From positions 1 to 13,546 of the forward strand of contig JBOHSA010000248.1 in assembly GCA_050732995.1 (NCBI GenBank): 13,546 nucleotides of DNA, read 5' to 3'. Under the pieces are notes generated by a model. The model made no database searches, was not told the DNA's origin, and was given only the letters and a program-made list of their open reading frames with translations. How positions within the stretch are numbered: the stretch's first letter is position 1; every line of letters starts with the position of its first letter. Made by a program: the position numbers and the translations under genes. This document shows positions 1 through 7,264 of the stretch, one piece after another. Source of the stretch: JBOHSA01 sp050732995 (lineage in GTDB: Bacteria > Gemmatimonadota > Gemmatimonadetes > Gemmatimonadales > GWC2-71-9).

Positions 1-709
1 CGCTGAGCTGCTCGCGCAGCACGTACTCGCGCTGGGTCTGGTCGAGCCGCGCACGCGTCTTCTCCTGGATCTGGGAGCCCAGCTCCAGCACCTGGAGCTC
101 GGCCGAGAGCAGCTCCGTGAGCCGCTCGAGGCGGCGGTTCACGTCGTCCAGCGACAGCAGCTCGGCCTTGGCGGGGAGCGCGAGGTCCAGGTTCGCGGCC
201 ACGAAGTCGGCCAGCTTGCCGGCGTCGGTGATGCCCCCCAGCACGTCGTGCAGCTCGTCGCCCAAGTAGGGGGCGATGTCGATGACCCGGCTGAACTGGG
301 TCTGGACCGCGCGCTTCAGCGCCTCCGTGCGCGCATCTTCGATGAGCCGCTCGGGCAACGGCTCGTAGCCGGCGTTGAGCCATTGCTCACCCTCCACGAT
401 CTCGGCCAGTCGCGCGCGCTCGAGGCCCTGCACCATCACCCGCACGGAGCCGTCGCCCAGCTTCAGCATCCGCACCACGGAGCCGAGCGTGCCGACCTCG
501 TACAGCTGGTCGGCGCGAGCCGCCATCACCGACCCTTCGGGCGGCTCCACGCCGCCGCCCGCTTTCACGACGCCCAGCAGCAGCCGCTTGTCGAGCTGGA
601 CGATTTCGTCGATGAGCTGGACCGCCCGGGGATCCGTCAGGGCGAGGGGCAGCACGACATGGGGATAGACCACGAGCTGACCCAGTGGGAGCACGGGCAG
701 CCGGTCCAT
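1..709 (-). CDS. lon: ATP-dependent protease Lon, N-terminal part (runs off left edge)
   Basis: This is the N-terminal 236 residues of Lon, the AAA+ serine protease that degrades misfolded and selected regulatory proteins in the cytoplasm. The reading frame is open to the window edge and begins MDRLPVLPLGQLVVYPHVVL, which matches the opening of the Lon substrate-binding domain (PvLPLr..V.FP...lPL). The visible part covers the LonSB domain (about residues 3-195) and the start of the helical linker (EKTRARLDQTQREYVLREQL). The ATPase and the Ser-Lys protease domains lie outside the window. The ATG follows the hsp20 stop codon directly (TGAATG), so translation is probably coupled, and no good ribosome binding site is seen. 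Pairing with a small heat-shock protein fits a protein quality-control operon. The family call is firm; completeness of the gene cannot be judged. Confidence 0.93.
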   Translation of the reverse strand, partial: MDRLPVLPLGQLVVYPHVVLPLALTDPRAVQLIDEIVQLDKRLLLGVVKAGGGVEPPEGSVMAARADQLYEVGTLGSVVRMLKLGDGSVRVMVQGLERARLAEIVEGEQWLNAGYEPLPERLIEDARTEALKRAVQTQFSRVIDIAPYLGDELHDVLGGITDAGKLADFVAANLDLALPAKAELLSLDDVNRRLERLTELLSAELQVLELGSQIQEKTRARLDQTQREYVLREQLS

Positions 710-1180
710 TCAGGTCACTTTCACCGACTGGGGGCCGGAGCGGCGCGCCGCCGGCGGGGGGGGCAGCTTCGTGAGGCGGACTTCGAGGAACCCCTGCTCG
801 TAACGGGCCCGGATGCTCGCGGGCTCGACCGGCGCCGGCAGGCGGAAGCGGCGCTCGAACGGCCCGATCTGGATTTCCATCACATGGTAGTGCCGCTTGC
901 CTTCGCGCCGCGGCACGCGCTCGCCGGAGATGGTCAGGATCTCGTCGGCGTACTCGACCTGGATGTCCTCCGACCGCATCCCGGCGATGTCCATGTGGAC
1001 CACGATCTCGCCCTCGGTTTCGTAGACGTCGGCGCGGGGTTTCCATTTGGTCGAGGCGACGAATCCCACAGGGCGGCCGTGCGCCACCTCGTTGAAATAG
1101 ACTTCGAGCTCGTCGGCCGGGTGCACCGTGAAGCTACCGGACCCGCGCGACGGCCTGCCGGAAGAGCCACTTTCGGTCAT
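710..1180 (-). CDS. Hsp20 / alpha-crystallin family small heat-shock protein
   Basis: This is an ATP-independent holdase chaperone of 156 residues that keeps unfolding client proteins soluble in the cytoplasm. The alpha-crystallin domain spans about residues 47-138, starting at WKPRADVYETEGEIVVHMDI and ending with the family's G-x-L strand (YEQGFLEVRL). A short Pro-rich tail ends in VKVT, which fits the C-terminal I/V-x-I/V motif that links subunits into oligomers. I chose the ATG at 1180. A longer frame from 1228 would add MLSPARPHPPRIIFRP, a sequence unlike the family that would lie across the promoter-like elements. The gene sits directly before lon with no gap, so the chaperone and protease are probably co-transcribed, plausibly under heat-shock control. 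Confidence 0.92.
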   Translation of the reverse strand: MTESGSSGRPSRGSGSFTVHPADELEVYFNEVAHGRPVGFVASTKWKPRADVYETEGEIVVHMDIAGMRSEDIQVEYADEILTISGERVPRREGKRHYHVMEIQIGPFERRFRLPAPVEPASIRARYEQGFLEVRLTKLPPPPAARRSGPQSVKVT

Positions 1181-1187
1181 GGGTCGG

Positions 1188-1193
1188 AAGATA
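1188..1193 (-). promoter_or_regulatory. Candidate -10 hexamer for a leaderless hsp20 transcript
   Basis: TATCTT on the minus strand ends 7 bases before the hsp20 ATG, and the space between holds no Shine-Dalgarno sequence (CCGACCC). This fits the TANNNT element that directs leaderless transcription in several bacterial phyla. It is an alternative to, or an addition to, the RpoH-like site just upstream. No -35 box is evident. Confidence 0.3.
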
Positions 1194-1202
1194 ATGCGTG
1201 GG

Positions 1203-1229
1203 GGATGGGGGCGCGCGGGGCTCAGCAAG
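1203..1229 (-). promoter_or_regulatory. Candidate heat-shock sigma (RpoH-type) promoter for hsp20-lon
   Basis: On the minus strand, CTTGCT (1229-1224) and CCCCATCC (1210-1203) are separated by 13 bases. The established RpoH (sigma-32) consensus in proteobacteria is CTTGAA, 13-15 bases, CCCCATNT, so both halves and the spacing fit except the last two bases of each element. The expected transcription start would lie about 15 bases before the hsp20 ATG. The match stands in the 57-bp gap before a heat-shock chaperone, but C-rich boxes occur easily by chance at this GC content. Whether this organism has RpoH is unknown. No CIRCE repeat is present. Confidence 0.35.
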
Positions 1230-1237
1230 GCCCGCCT

Positions 1238-2500
1238 TCACCGCCCTACGCCCACCCCCGCGTACAACGGGAACTCGTCCGTCAATTCCCGGACCTCCGC
1301 CTTCACCCGCGCCACCGTCGCATCGTCCCGCTTGGTAATCACCGTGTCGATCAGCGTCGCCACCCGCTCCATCTCCGGCTCGCCGAACCCGCGCGTGGTG
1401 AGCGCCGAGGTGCCCAGCCGGATGCCGCTCGTGACGAACGGCGACTGGGGATCGCCCGGGATCGTGTTCTTGTTGACGGTGATCCCCGCCCGGTCGAGCA
1501 GCTGCTCGGCGTCCTTCCCCGTCAGCCCCTTGGGGCGCAGATCGACGAGCAGCAGGTGGGAGTCGGTGCCGCCGGACACGATGGCGTAGCCGAGGCGCAC
1601 CAGCGCCGCGCCGAGCGCGCGGGCGTTGGCCACCACCTGGGCGGCGTAGGTCCGGAAGCCGGGCTCGAGTGCTTCGGCGAAGGCCACCGCCTTGGCGGCG
1701 ATCACGTGCTCCAGCGGCCCGCCCTGGGTGCCCGGGAACACCTGCTTGTCCACGACCTTGGCGTGCTCGGCCGTGCAGAGAATCAGCCCGCCGCGCGGGC
1801 CGCGCAGCGTCTTGTGTGTCGTGGTCGTGACGATCTGGGCGTGCGGCACGGGCGACGGGTAGACCCCCCCGGCGACGAGCCCCGCGAAGTGCGCCATGTC
1901 GACGACGAGCACCGCGCGGACCTCGTCGGCGATGCTCCGCAGCGCGGCGAAGTCGATGATCCGCGAGTAGGCGCTCCCGCCGCCGACGAGGATGCGGGGC
2001 CGCTCTGATCGCGCCTGCGCCCGCACCTGGTCGTAGTCGATGCGCCCGGACTCCTCGCGCACCCCGTACTGGACCGCCCGGAACAGCTGCCCCGAGAAGT
2101 TCACCGGCGAGCCATGGGTGAGGTGGCCGCCGTGCGGCAGCGCCAGCCCCAGGAGGGTGTCGCCTGGCTTCGCGACCGCGAGGTAGGCGGCCATGTTCGC
2201 CTGCGCGCCCGAGTGCGGCTGGACGTTGGCGTGCTCGGCCGCGAACAGCTGCTTGGCCCGGTCGATGGCGAGCTGCTCGACCTCGTCCACGATCTCGCAG
2301 CCGCCGTAGTAGCGCTTCCGGGGCAACCCCTCGGCGTACTTGTTGGTGAGCGCGCTCCCCATCGCCTCGAGCACGGCGACGGAAACGAAGTTCTCGCTCG
2401 CGATCAGCTCGAGGCCGTGCTCCTGGCGCTCTACCTCGCGGCGGATCAGGGCGTGGATGGCGGGGTCCACCTGGTCGAGCGGGGCGCGCCGATCAGCCAT
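1238..2500 (-). CDS. glyA: Serine hydroxymethyltransferase
   Basis: This PLP enzyme interconverts serine plus tetrahydrofolate with glycine plus 5,10-methylene-tetrahydrofolate, the main source of one-carbon units for purine, thymidylate and methionine synthesis. At 420 residues it has the usual bacterial length. Visible signatures are LELIASENF (about 30-38), NKYAEGLPRKRYYGG (53-67), the PLP-contacting DMAHFAG (201-207), and the Schiff-base lysine K230 inside TTTTHKTLRGPRGG. The ATG at 2500 has GGAG ten bases upstream. It overlaps the end of rpiB by 8 bp, so the two are translationally linked. It appears to be the last gene of the long minus-strand operon before the 57-bp gap ahead of hsp20. 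Nothing in the sequence looks damaged. Confidence 0.97.
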   Translation of the reverse strand: MADRRAPLDQVDPAIHALIRREVERQEHGLELIASENFVSVAVLEAMGSALTNKYAEGLPRKRYYGGCEIVDEVEQLAIDRAKQLFAAEHANVQPHSGAQANMAAYLAVAKPGDTLLGLALPHGGHLTHGSPVNFSGQLFRAVQYGVREESGRIDYDQVRAQARSERPRILVGGGSAYSRIIDFAALRSIADEVRAVLVVDMAHFAGLVAGGVYPSPVPHAQIVTTTTHKTLRGPRGGLILCTAEHAKVVDKQVFPGTQGGPLEHVIAAKAVAFAEALEPGFRTYAAQVVANARALGAALVRLGYAIVSGGTDSHLLLVDLRPKGLTGKDAEQLLDRAGITVNKNTIPGDPQSPFVTSGIRLGTSALTTRGFGEPEMERVATLIDTVITKRDDATVARVKAEVRELTDEFPLYAGVGVGR

Positions 2501-2933
2501 TCTCGATCTTCTCCACGCGCCGTTGGTGGCGCCCCCCCTCGAACGGGGTCTCGAGCCAGCGCCGCAGGATCTCGAGGCCTTCTTGCTCGCTCACGAACCG
2601 CGCCGGCAGGACGAGCACGTTCGCGTCGTTGTGCTTGCGGGCCAGCTCGGCGATCTCCGGCGTCCACGCGACCGCCGCGCGCACGTTGGGGAACCGGTTG
2701 GCCGCGTAGGCCATGCCGAGGCCGGTGCCGCACGTCAGGAGGCCGCGCGGCGCGACCCCCTTGCTGACCGCCTCCGCCACGGGCTTGGCATAATCGGGGA
2801 AATCGTCCGCGGGGTCCAGGGTCTTGGGGCCTACGTCCACCGGCTCATAGCCCCGGCGCTTGAGCTCTTCCACGAGCTGCTGCTTCAGCTGGAAGCCCGC
2901 GTGATCCGCGCCGACGTAGATCTTCTCAGACAA
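2493..2933 (-). CDS. rpiB: Ribose-5-phosphate isomerase B
   Basis: This enzyme isomerises ribose-5-phosphate and ribulose-5-phosphate in the non-oxidative pentose phosphate pathway. The 146-residue length is standard for the RpiB/LacAB family. Visible motifs are GADHAGF (8-14, phosphate and substrate binding), the active-site cysteine C68 in LLTCGTGLGMAYAANR, RAAVAW (85-90), and HNDANVLVLPAR (101-112). The start is TTG at 2933, not ATG. It places SEKIYVGADHAG right at the family's usual N-terminus and has GAGG seven bases upstream inside the previous gene. It overlaps the preceding dehydrogenase by 8 bp and glyA by 8 bp, typical of coupled translation. A related allose-6-phosphate isomerase role cannot be excluded from sequence alone, but central carbon metabolism is the default reading. 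Confidence 0.94.
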   Translation of the reverse strand: MSEKIYVGADHAGFQLKQQLVEELKRRGYEPVDVGPKTLDPADDFPDYAKPVAEAVSKGVAPRGLLTCGTGLGMAYAANRFPNVRAAVAWTPEIAELARKHNDANVLVLPARFVSEQEGLEILRRWLETPFEGGRHQRRVEKIENG

Positions 2934-4053
2934 AGTTCTGCCTCACTCTCGCGATGGCGGCGATCCGCTGCTCGGCGAGCCGGTCGGCCGCCCGGTAGCT
3001 CGGGATGCCCTCCTCGCGGGCGATCTCGAACACCCGCAGGATCGTGTCGTAGATCTCGCCCGCCTTGCTGCGCGCCCGCTCCGCCGTCCAGCCGTTCAGC
3101 TCGGCGTTCACGTTGATCAATCCTGCGCCGTTGATGACGTAGTCGGGCGCGTAGGTGATTCCCCGCTCCTCGAGCAGATCGCCGTGGCGCTCCTCGGCCA
3201 GCTGATTGTTGGCGCCGCCGGCCACGATCTCGACGCGCAGCTGCGGGAGCGTATCGTCGTTGATGACGCCGCCCAGCGCGCACGGGGCGAAGATGTCGGC
3301 CGCCACGCCGTAGATCTGCTCCGGCTTGACCGCCCGCGCCCCGAACTCCTCCACGACGCGCCGCACCTTGGCCGGGTCGATATCCGCGACCACGAGCGTC
3401 GCGCCTTCAGCGGCGAGCAGCTGCGCCAGGAAATACCCCACGTGCCCGCAGCCCTGCACCGCGATCGTGCGACCCGTCAGGCCGTCCGCCCCGTAGCGGT
3501 GCCGGGCGCACGCTTTGATCCCGCGGTACACGCCGTAGGCGGTGACGGGCGACGGGTCCCCCGACTTCCCGATGAGCCCCGTGACGTACTGGGTCTCGGC
3601 GCGGATGTACTCCATGTCGGCGGTCGAGGTGCCCACGTCCTCCGCCGTGATGTAGCGCCCGGCCAGGGACTGCACATGGCGGCCGTGGGCGCGGAAGATC
3701 GGCTCCCGCCGCGTGGTCTTGTTGTCGCCGATGATCACGCTCTTGCCGCCGCCCAGGTTCAGCCCGGCGACCGCCGCCTTGTAGGTCATGCCGCGGGCCA
3801 GCCGCAGGCAGTCGATCAACGCCTCACGGTCCGATTGATAGCGCCAGAACCGCGTCCCGCCCAAGGCCGGGCCGAGAGTGGTGTCGTGGATCGCGATGAT
3901 GCCGCGGTAGCCCGTCGACGGCTCGTAGCACAGGCTGACCTGCTCGTGCTCGTGCTCCTCGAGCAGCGCGAACAGCGCGCTCGCTTCTTCTTTAGGCGCG
4001 GGGGTAGAGACCGCGCGCGATGACGAGCCGCTGGATTTCGCTGGTGCCTTCAT
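2926..4053 (-). CDS. Leucine dehydrogenase-type Glu/Leu/Phe/Val dehydrogenase
   Basis: This NAD-dependent enzyme oxidatively deaminates branched-chain amino acids to 2-oxo acids and ammonia. The body matches leucine dehydrogenase closely: IIAIHDTTLGPALGGTR (52-68), the two active-site lysines K92 (MTYKAAVAG) and K104 (LNLGGGKSVIIGD), EDVGTS (138-143), and the Rossmann nucleotide loop VQGCGHVG (199-206). At 375 residues it is slightly long because of an N-terminal Ser/Ala/Pro-rich stretch (about residues 2-24) that the family lacks. Homology begins near ASALFALLEEHEHEQV. The only ATG/GTG/TTG option before the homologous region is the ATG at 4053, which lies 62 bp inside the acyl-CoA dehydrogenase gene, so the start is uncertain. 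Position beside acyl-CoA dehydrogenase and thiolase supports branched-chain amino-acid catabolism. Phenylalanine or valine preference cannot be ruled out. Confidence 0.9.
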   Translation of the reverse strand: MKAPAKSSGSSSRAVSTPAPKEEASALFALLEEHEHEQVSLCYEPSTGYRGIIAIHDTTLGPALGGTRFWRYQSDREALIDCLRLARGMTYKAAVAGLNLGGGKSVIIGDNKTTRREPIFRAHGRHVQSLAGRYITAEDVGTSTADMEYIRAETQYVTGLIGKSGDPSPVTAYGVYRGIKACARHRYGADGLTGRTIAVQGCGHVGYFLAQLLAAEGATLVVADIDPAKVRRVVEEFGARAVKPEQIYGVAADIFAPCALGGVINDDTLPQLRVEIVAGGANNQLAEERHGDLLEERGITYAPDYVINGAGLINVNAELNGWTAERARSKAGEIYDTILRVFEIAREEGIPSYRAADRLAEQRIAAIARVRQNFV

Positions 4054-5176
4054 AGATCTCGGTGACCTTTGCGTCGCGAAAGAGTTTCTCGACCGGAAAG
4101 TCGCGCATGTACCCGTACCCGCCGAACAGCTGGACGGCCTGGGTGGTGACCCACATCGCCGTCTCGGAGGCGTAGAGCTTGGCCATGCTCGCCAGCGGCG
4201 TCACGTCTTCGCCCCGGTCTTTCCGGGCGGCGACGGACAGCGTGAGCGCGCGCGCCGCTTCCACCCGCGTGGCCATGTCGGCGAGCGTGAACTGCACCGC
4301 TTGGAACTCGCGGATCGGCCGGCCGAACTGTTTGCGCTCGGCGCAATACGCGACGGCATGCTCGAGCGCCCGCCGCGCGATGCCCACCGCCTGGGTCGCG
4401 ATGCCGAGCCGGCCGGCGTCCAGGCCCTCCATGGCGTAGACGAACCCCATTCCCACTTCGCCGAGCAAGCCGTCGGCCGGCAGCCGCAGGTCCTCCAGCG
4501 CGATCGCGGTCGTGTTCGAGGCGCGCAGACCCATCTTGTCCTCGGGCTTGCCCGGCCGATAGCCGGGCGTGTCGGTGGGCACGATGAACGTCGAGATCCC
4601 TTTGGCGCCGCGCCGCGCCGCCGGCGTGTCAGTGCGCGCCATGATCATCATCAGGTCCGCCGTCCCGCCGTTCGTCGCCCACGCCTTGGCGCCGTTCAGG
4701 ACCCAGTCCGTGCCGTCGCGCCGCGCCTGCGCCCGCAGCGCGGCGGGGTCCGAGCCCGCGTCGGGCTCGGACAGCGCGAACCCCGCCAACACCGCCCCTC
4801 GCGCCATGCCCTTGAGCCACCGCTGCTTCTGCGCCTCCGTCCCGTGCCGGAGGAGCATGGTCGTCGGAATCGCGTTGTGGATGCTCATCGACACGGCGAT
4901 GCTCGCGTCCGCCGCCGCGATCTCCTCCAGGGCGAGGAGATACGTGAGGGTGTCCAGCCCCATCCCGTCGTATTCCTCGGGCGTCACCACGCCGAGGAAC
5001 CCGAGCTTGCCGAGCTCGTCGATCACGTCGCGGGCGAAGTGCTTGGTGCGGTCCCACTCGGCGGCGGACGGCTCGATGCGCGTGCGCGCGAAGTCCCGCG
5101 CCAGCTCCACGATCTGGCGCTGCGTCTCGGACAGGCCGACTGGGGGCGTGGGCGGCGGCTCAATCCCGGTAGCCAT
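3992..5176 (-). CDS. Short/branched-chain type acyl-CoA dehydrogenase
   Basis: This FAD flavoenzyme introduces the alpha-beta double bond into acyl-CoA thioesters and passes electrons to ETF. The 394-residue length is typical. An N-terminal helical domain (about 15-130) is followed by the FAD/substrate strand domain with FALSEPDAGSD (133-143) and WATNGG (166-171), then the C-terminal helical domain with ERKQFGRPI (280-288). The catalytic base is E376 in IYEGTSEIQ. Having it here, and not in the earlier helix used by isovaleryl-CoA dehydrogenase, points to the short-chain or isobutyryl/2-methylbutyryl class. The ATG at 5176 overlaps the end of the hbd fragment by 17 bp. Downstream it overlaps the leucine dehydrogenase frame by 62 bp. 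The context suggests butyryl-CoA or branched-chain acyl-CoA oxidation; exact substrate is not readable. Confidence 0.93.
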   Translation of the reverse strand: MATGIEPPPTPPVGLSETQRQIVELARDFARTRIEPSAAEWDRTKHFARDVIDELGKLGFLGVVTPEEYDGMGLDTLTYLLALEEIAAADASIAVSMSIHNAIPTTMLLRHGTEAQKQRWLKGMARGAVLAGFALSEPDAGSDPAALRAQARRDGTDWVLNGAKAWATNGGTADLMMIMARTDTPAARRGAKGISTFIVPTDTPGYRPGKPEDKMGLRASNTTAIALEDLRLPADGLLGEVGMGFVYAMEGLDAGRLGIATQAVGIARRALEHAVAYCAERKQFGRPIREFQAVQFTLADMATRVEAARALTLSVAARKDRGEDVTPLASMAKLYASETAMWVTTQAVQLFGGYGYMRDFPVEKLFRDAKVTEIYEGTSEIQRLVIARGLYPRA

Positions 5177-5441
5177 AGAACCCCCGGCCGCTCTTCCGAC
5201 CCAGCCGACCGGCCGCCACCATCTTGCGGAGCAGCGGCGCCGGCCGGTACTTGTCGTCGCCCAGATCGCGATGCAGCACCTCGAGGATGGCGAGGCACAC
5301 GTCGAGCCCGATCAAGTCGGCGAGCGCCAGCGGCCCGATCGGGTGATTCATGCCAAGCTTCAGCACCGCGTCCACCGCCTCGGGCGTGGCCACTCCCTCC
5401 ATGACGCAGAAGATCGCCTCGTTGATCATCGGCAGCAGCAC
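5160..5441 (-). pseudogene. 3'-terminal fragment of a 3-hydroxybutyryl-CoA dehydrogenase gene
   Basis: The frame encodes only the C-terminal substrate-binding domain of 3-hydroxyacyl-CoA dehydrogenase. From RVLLPMINEAIFCVMEGV through NHPIGPLALADLIGLDV to AGRLGRKSGRGFYGYRD the match to 3-hydroxybutyryl-CoA dehydrogenase (Hbd/PaaH type) is clear. The NAD-binding Rossmann domain, about 180 residues, is absent. The sequence upstream is the end of bioY, and the bridging residues in this frame (ARFVCGAGPPPTGGAP) do not resemble the family. A GTG at 5441 or an ATG at 5429 could start a 93- or 89-residue product, but it would lack the cofactor site and the catalytic histidine. It overlaps the acyl-CoA dehydrogenase start by 17 bp, as an intact operon gene would. 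I read it as the remnant of a deletion; an assembly misjoin is the alternative. Confidence 0.8.
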
Positions 5442-5497
5442 GCGGGGCGCTCCACCGGTCGGCGGCGGACCTGCTCCACAAACGAAACGCGCGCCAT

Positions 5498-6070
5498 TCA
5501 GAGGCGCGCGCGCAGCGGAGCGATGGTGCGCCGCAGCACCAGCCCGGCGATGGCCAACTTCCCGAGATCGCCGAGCAGGAACGGCAGGGTCCCGAACTGG
5601 GCCGCCCGCGCGAGGCTTCCTGTGAGGATGAGCAACTGCGCCAGGCCGCCCAGGTGAATGAAGACCAGACCGACGAGCACGCCGGCGGCCACGCGGCCCC
5701 ACCGGGTTCCGTCGCCGGCCAGGCGGCCTGCCGCATATGCCGCCACGGGATACGCGAGCAGGTAGCCGCCCGTCGGCCCGAACAGCCGGCCGACTCCCGG
5801 CGGCAGGACGACGCTCGGCGTGAAGACCGGGAGCCCCGCGGCGCCGAGCGCGAGGTACACGAGGAGGCTCGAGGCCCCGAGCCCGGGGCCGAGCAGGCCG
5901 CCGACCAGGAGCACGGCGAGCGGCTGGAGGGTCATCGGCACGGGGGTGCCGGGGAGCGGGATGGACACCTGCGCCGCCGCCGCCACCAGCGCGGTGCCGG
6001 CGACGATCGCCGCGGCCCGCCGCCACGTCAGCGCGCCGCCTCCGGCCGAGAGTACGAGGGTCCGCTCCAT
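5498..6070 (-). CDS. bioY: Biotin transporter BioY (ECF transporter S component)
   Basis: This integral membrane protein binds biotin and imports it, usually with an ECF energising module (EcfT plus two ATPases) encoded elsewhere; some BioY proteins are reported to work alone. The 190-residue product has about six hydrophobic segments and the family signatures VSIPLPGTPVPMTLQPLAVL (35-54), the glycine-rich LLGPGLGASSLLVYLALGAAGLP region (59-81), FGPTGGYLLAYP (97-108) and FLLGDLGK (164-171). The start ATG overlaps the thiolase stop by one base (TAATG) and has a strong ribosome binding site, GGAGGT, six bases upstream inside the thiolase gene. Biotin supply would serve acyl-CoA carboxylases, which fits a cluster for acyl-CoA metabolism. 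No BirA box is evident. The gene looks intact to its end. Confidence 0.93.
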   Translation of the reverse strand: MERTLVLSAGGGALTWRRAAAIVAGTALVAAAAQVSIPLPGTPVPMTLQPLAVLLVGGLLGPGLGASSLLVYLALGAAGLPVFTPSVVLPPGVGRLFGPTGGYLLAYPVAAYAAGRLAGDGTRWGRVAAGVLVGLVFIHLGGLAQLLILTGSLARAAQFGTLPFLLGDLGKLAIAGLVLRRTIAPLRARL

Positions 6071-7260
6071 TACACGACCTCCACGCTGAGGGCCACCGCG
6101 TTGCCACCGCCGAGACAGAGGGTCGCGAGCCCGGTGGTCCGCTTGCGATCCTGGAGCGCGTACAAGAGCGTCGTGAGCACGCGCGCGCCCGACGCACCGA
6201 TGGGATGCCCCAGCGCGATCGCGCCGCCGTTCACGTTGACGCGCTCCCAGTCCCAGCCCAGCGCGCGGCCGTCGGCCAGGGTCTGCACCGCGAACGCCTC
6301 GTTCGCCTCGATCAGATCGTAGTCGCCGATGGCCGTTCCGGCCTTCGCCATGAGGTTTTGCACCGCGGCGATCGGGGCGAAGAACAGGTCCCGTGGCTCG
6401 CCTCCTCCCGTGGCGTACGCCGTGATGCGGGCGACCGGCCGCAGCCCGTGCGCCTTGGCGAACGCGAGCGAGGCCACCACGAGGGCGCTCGCCCCGTCGT
6501 TCAGACCCGGCGCGTTGCCCGGCGTGACCGTCCCGTCTTTCTCGAAGGACGGCTTGAGCGCGGCCAGCGCCTCGAGGCTCGTGTCCTGGCGCGGCCCTTC
6601 ATCCTTGTCGATCACGGTCGGGCCCTTTTTACCCGGGATCTCGACCGGCACCGTTTCGGCCTTGAAGCGGCACGCGTCCATGGCCGCCACCGCTTTCCGA
6701 TGGCTCTCGAGCGCGAAGCGATCCTGGTCCGCGCGCGACACGCCCGCCTTGCGCGCGGTGTACTCCGCGAGGCTCCCCATGTGGGTATCGCCGAACGAGT
6801 CCCACAGCCCATCCCGGATCATGCCGTCCACGAGCAGGGTGTTGCCGACCTTGATCCCGCTGCGGACGCCGTAGACGTAGTGCGGGGCATTCGACATCGA
6901 TTCCATGCCGCCGGCCACGATGCACTGCGCGTCGCCGGCCTTGACGGCCTGCGCGGCGAGCATCACGGCCTTGAGCCCGGAGCCGCACACCTTGTTGACG
7001 GTGAGCGCGGGGACGGCGCCCGGCAGGCCGGCGTGGATCGCGGCCTGGCGGGCCGGCGCCTGCCCCACACCGCCCTGGAGGACGTGGCCCAGAATCACCT
7101 CGTCCACCCGGGCGGCGTCGATCCCGGCGCGCCGCACCGCTTCCTGGACGACCAGCGCGCCCAGGGCCGGGGCGGCGAGCGGGGACAGGCCGCCGAGATA
7201 GCGGCCGATGGGCGTGCGGCACGCGCTGAGGATGACGGGGATCGTGTGATCGCCGCTCAT
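6070..7260 (-). CDS. Acetyl-CoA C-acetyltransferase (thiolase)
   Basis: This enzyme condenses two acetyl-CoA to acetoacetyl-CoA, or cleaves acetoacetyl-CoA during fatty-acid and amino-acid breakdown. The 396-residue length is typical of thiolase II (AtoB/PhaA). The nucleophilic cysteine is C92 in NKVCGSGLKAV. MESMSNAPHYV lies in the mid region, NEAFAVQ marks the second domain, and the general acid/base pair is H352 in GGAIALGHPIGASGAR and C382 in LCLGGGNA, so the full catalytic set is present. It starts 4 bp after the thrS stop and shares one base with bioY. No Shine-Dalgarno sequence is visible, so coupling to thrS translation is likely. Synthetic (polyhydroxybutyrate) and degradative roles cannot be told apart here, but acyl-CoA and leucine dehydrogenases downstream favour degradation. 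Confidence 0.94.
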   Translation of the reverse strand: MSGDHTIPVILSACRTPIGRYLGGLSPLAAPALGALVVQEAVRRAGIDAARVDEVILGHVLQGGVGQAPARQAAIHAGLPGAVPALTVNKVCGSGLKAVMLAAQAVKAGDAQCIVAGGMESMSNAPHYVYGVRSGIKVGNTLLVDGMIRDGLWDSFGDTHMGSLAEYTARKAGVSRADQDRFALESHRKAVAAMDACRFKAETVPVEIPGKKGPTVIDKDEGPRQDTSLEALAALKPSFEKDGTVTPGNAPGLNDGASALVVASLAFAKAHGLRPVARITAYATGGGEPRDLFFAPIAAVQNLMAKAGTAIGDYDLIEANEAFAVQTLADGRALGWDWERVNVNGGAIALGHPIGASGARVLTTLLYALQDRKRTTGLATLCLGGGNAVALSVEVV

Positions 7261-7264
7261 TGGT

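Noticed and set aside
1181..1228. Longer hsp20 start at 1228
   Set aside because: The extra 16 residues are unlike the family, and the region carries promoter-like elements.
1181..1237. Terminator or CIRCE operator between glyA and hsp20
   Set aside because: No stem-loop with a U tract and no TTAGCACTC/GAGTGCTAA repeat; only promoter-like elements are visible.
248..2008. 586-codon open frame on the plus strand across lon, hsp20 and glyA
   Set aside because: It covers three certain genes on the other strand, has low-complexity shadow composition, and has no domain match that I can see.
5426..5497. Short ATG frame starting directly after the bioY stop (MARVSFVEQV...)
   Set aside because: Only 23 codons, does not resemble the N-terminus of 3-hydroxyacyl-CoA dehydrogenase, and ends in CCCR before the fragment. 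I could not support it as a gene.
5442..6197. Upstream part of the long frame leading into the hbd fragment, as a possible N-terminal half
   Set aside because: It is an Arg/Pro-rich shadow of bioY and lacks the GxGxxG nucleotide-binding motif expected for the missing Rossmann domain.
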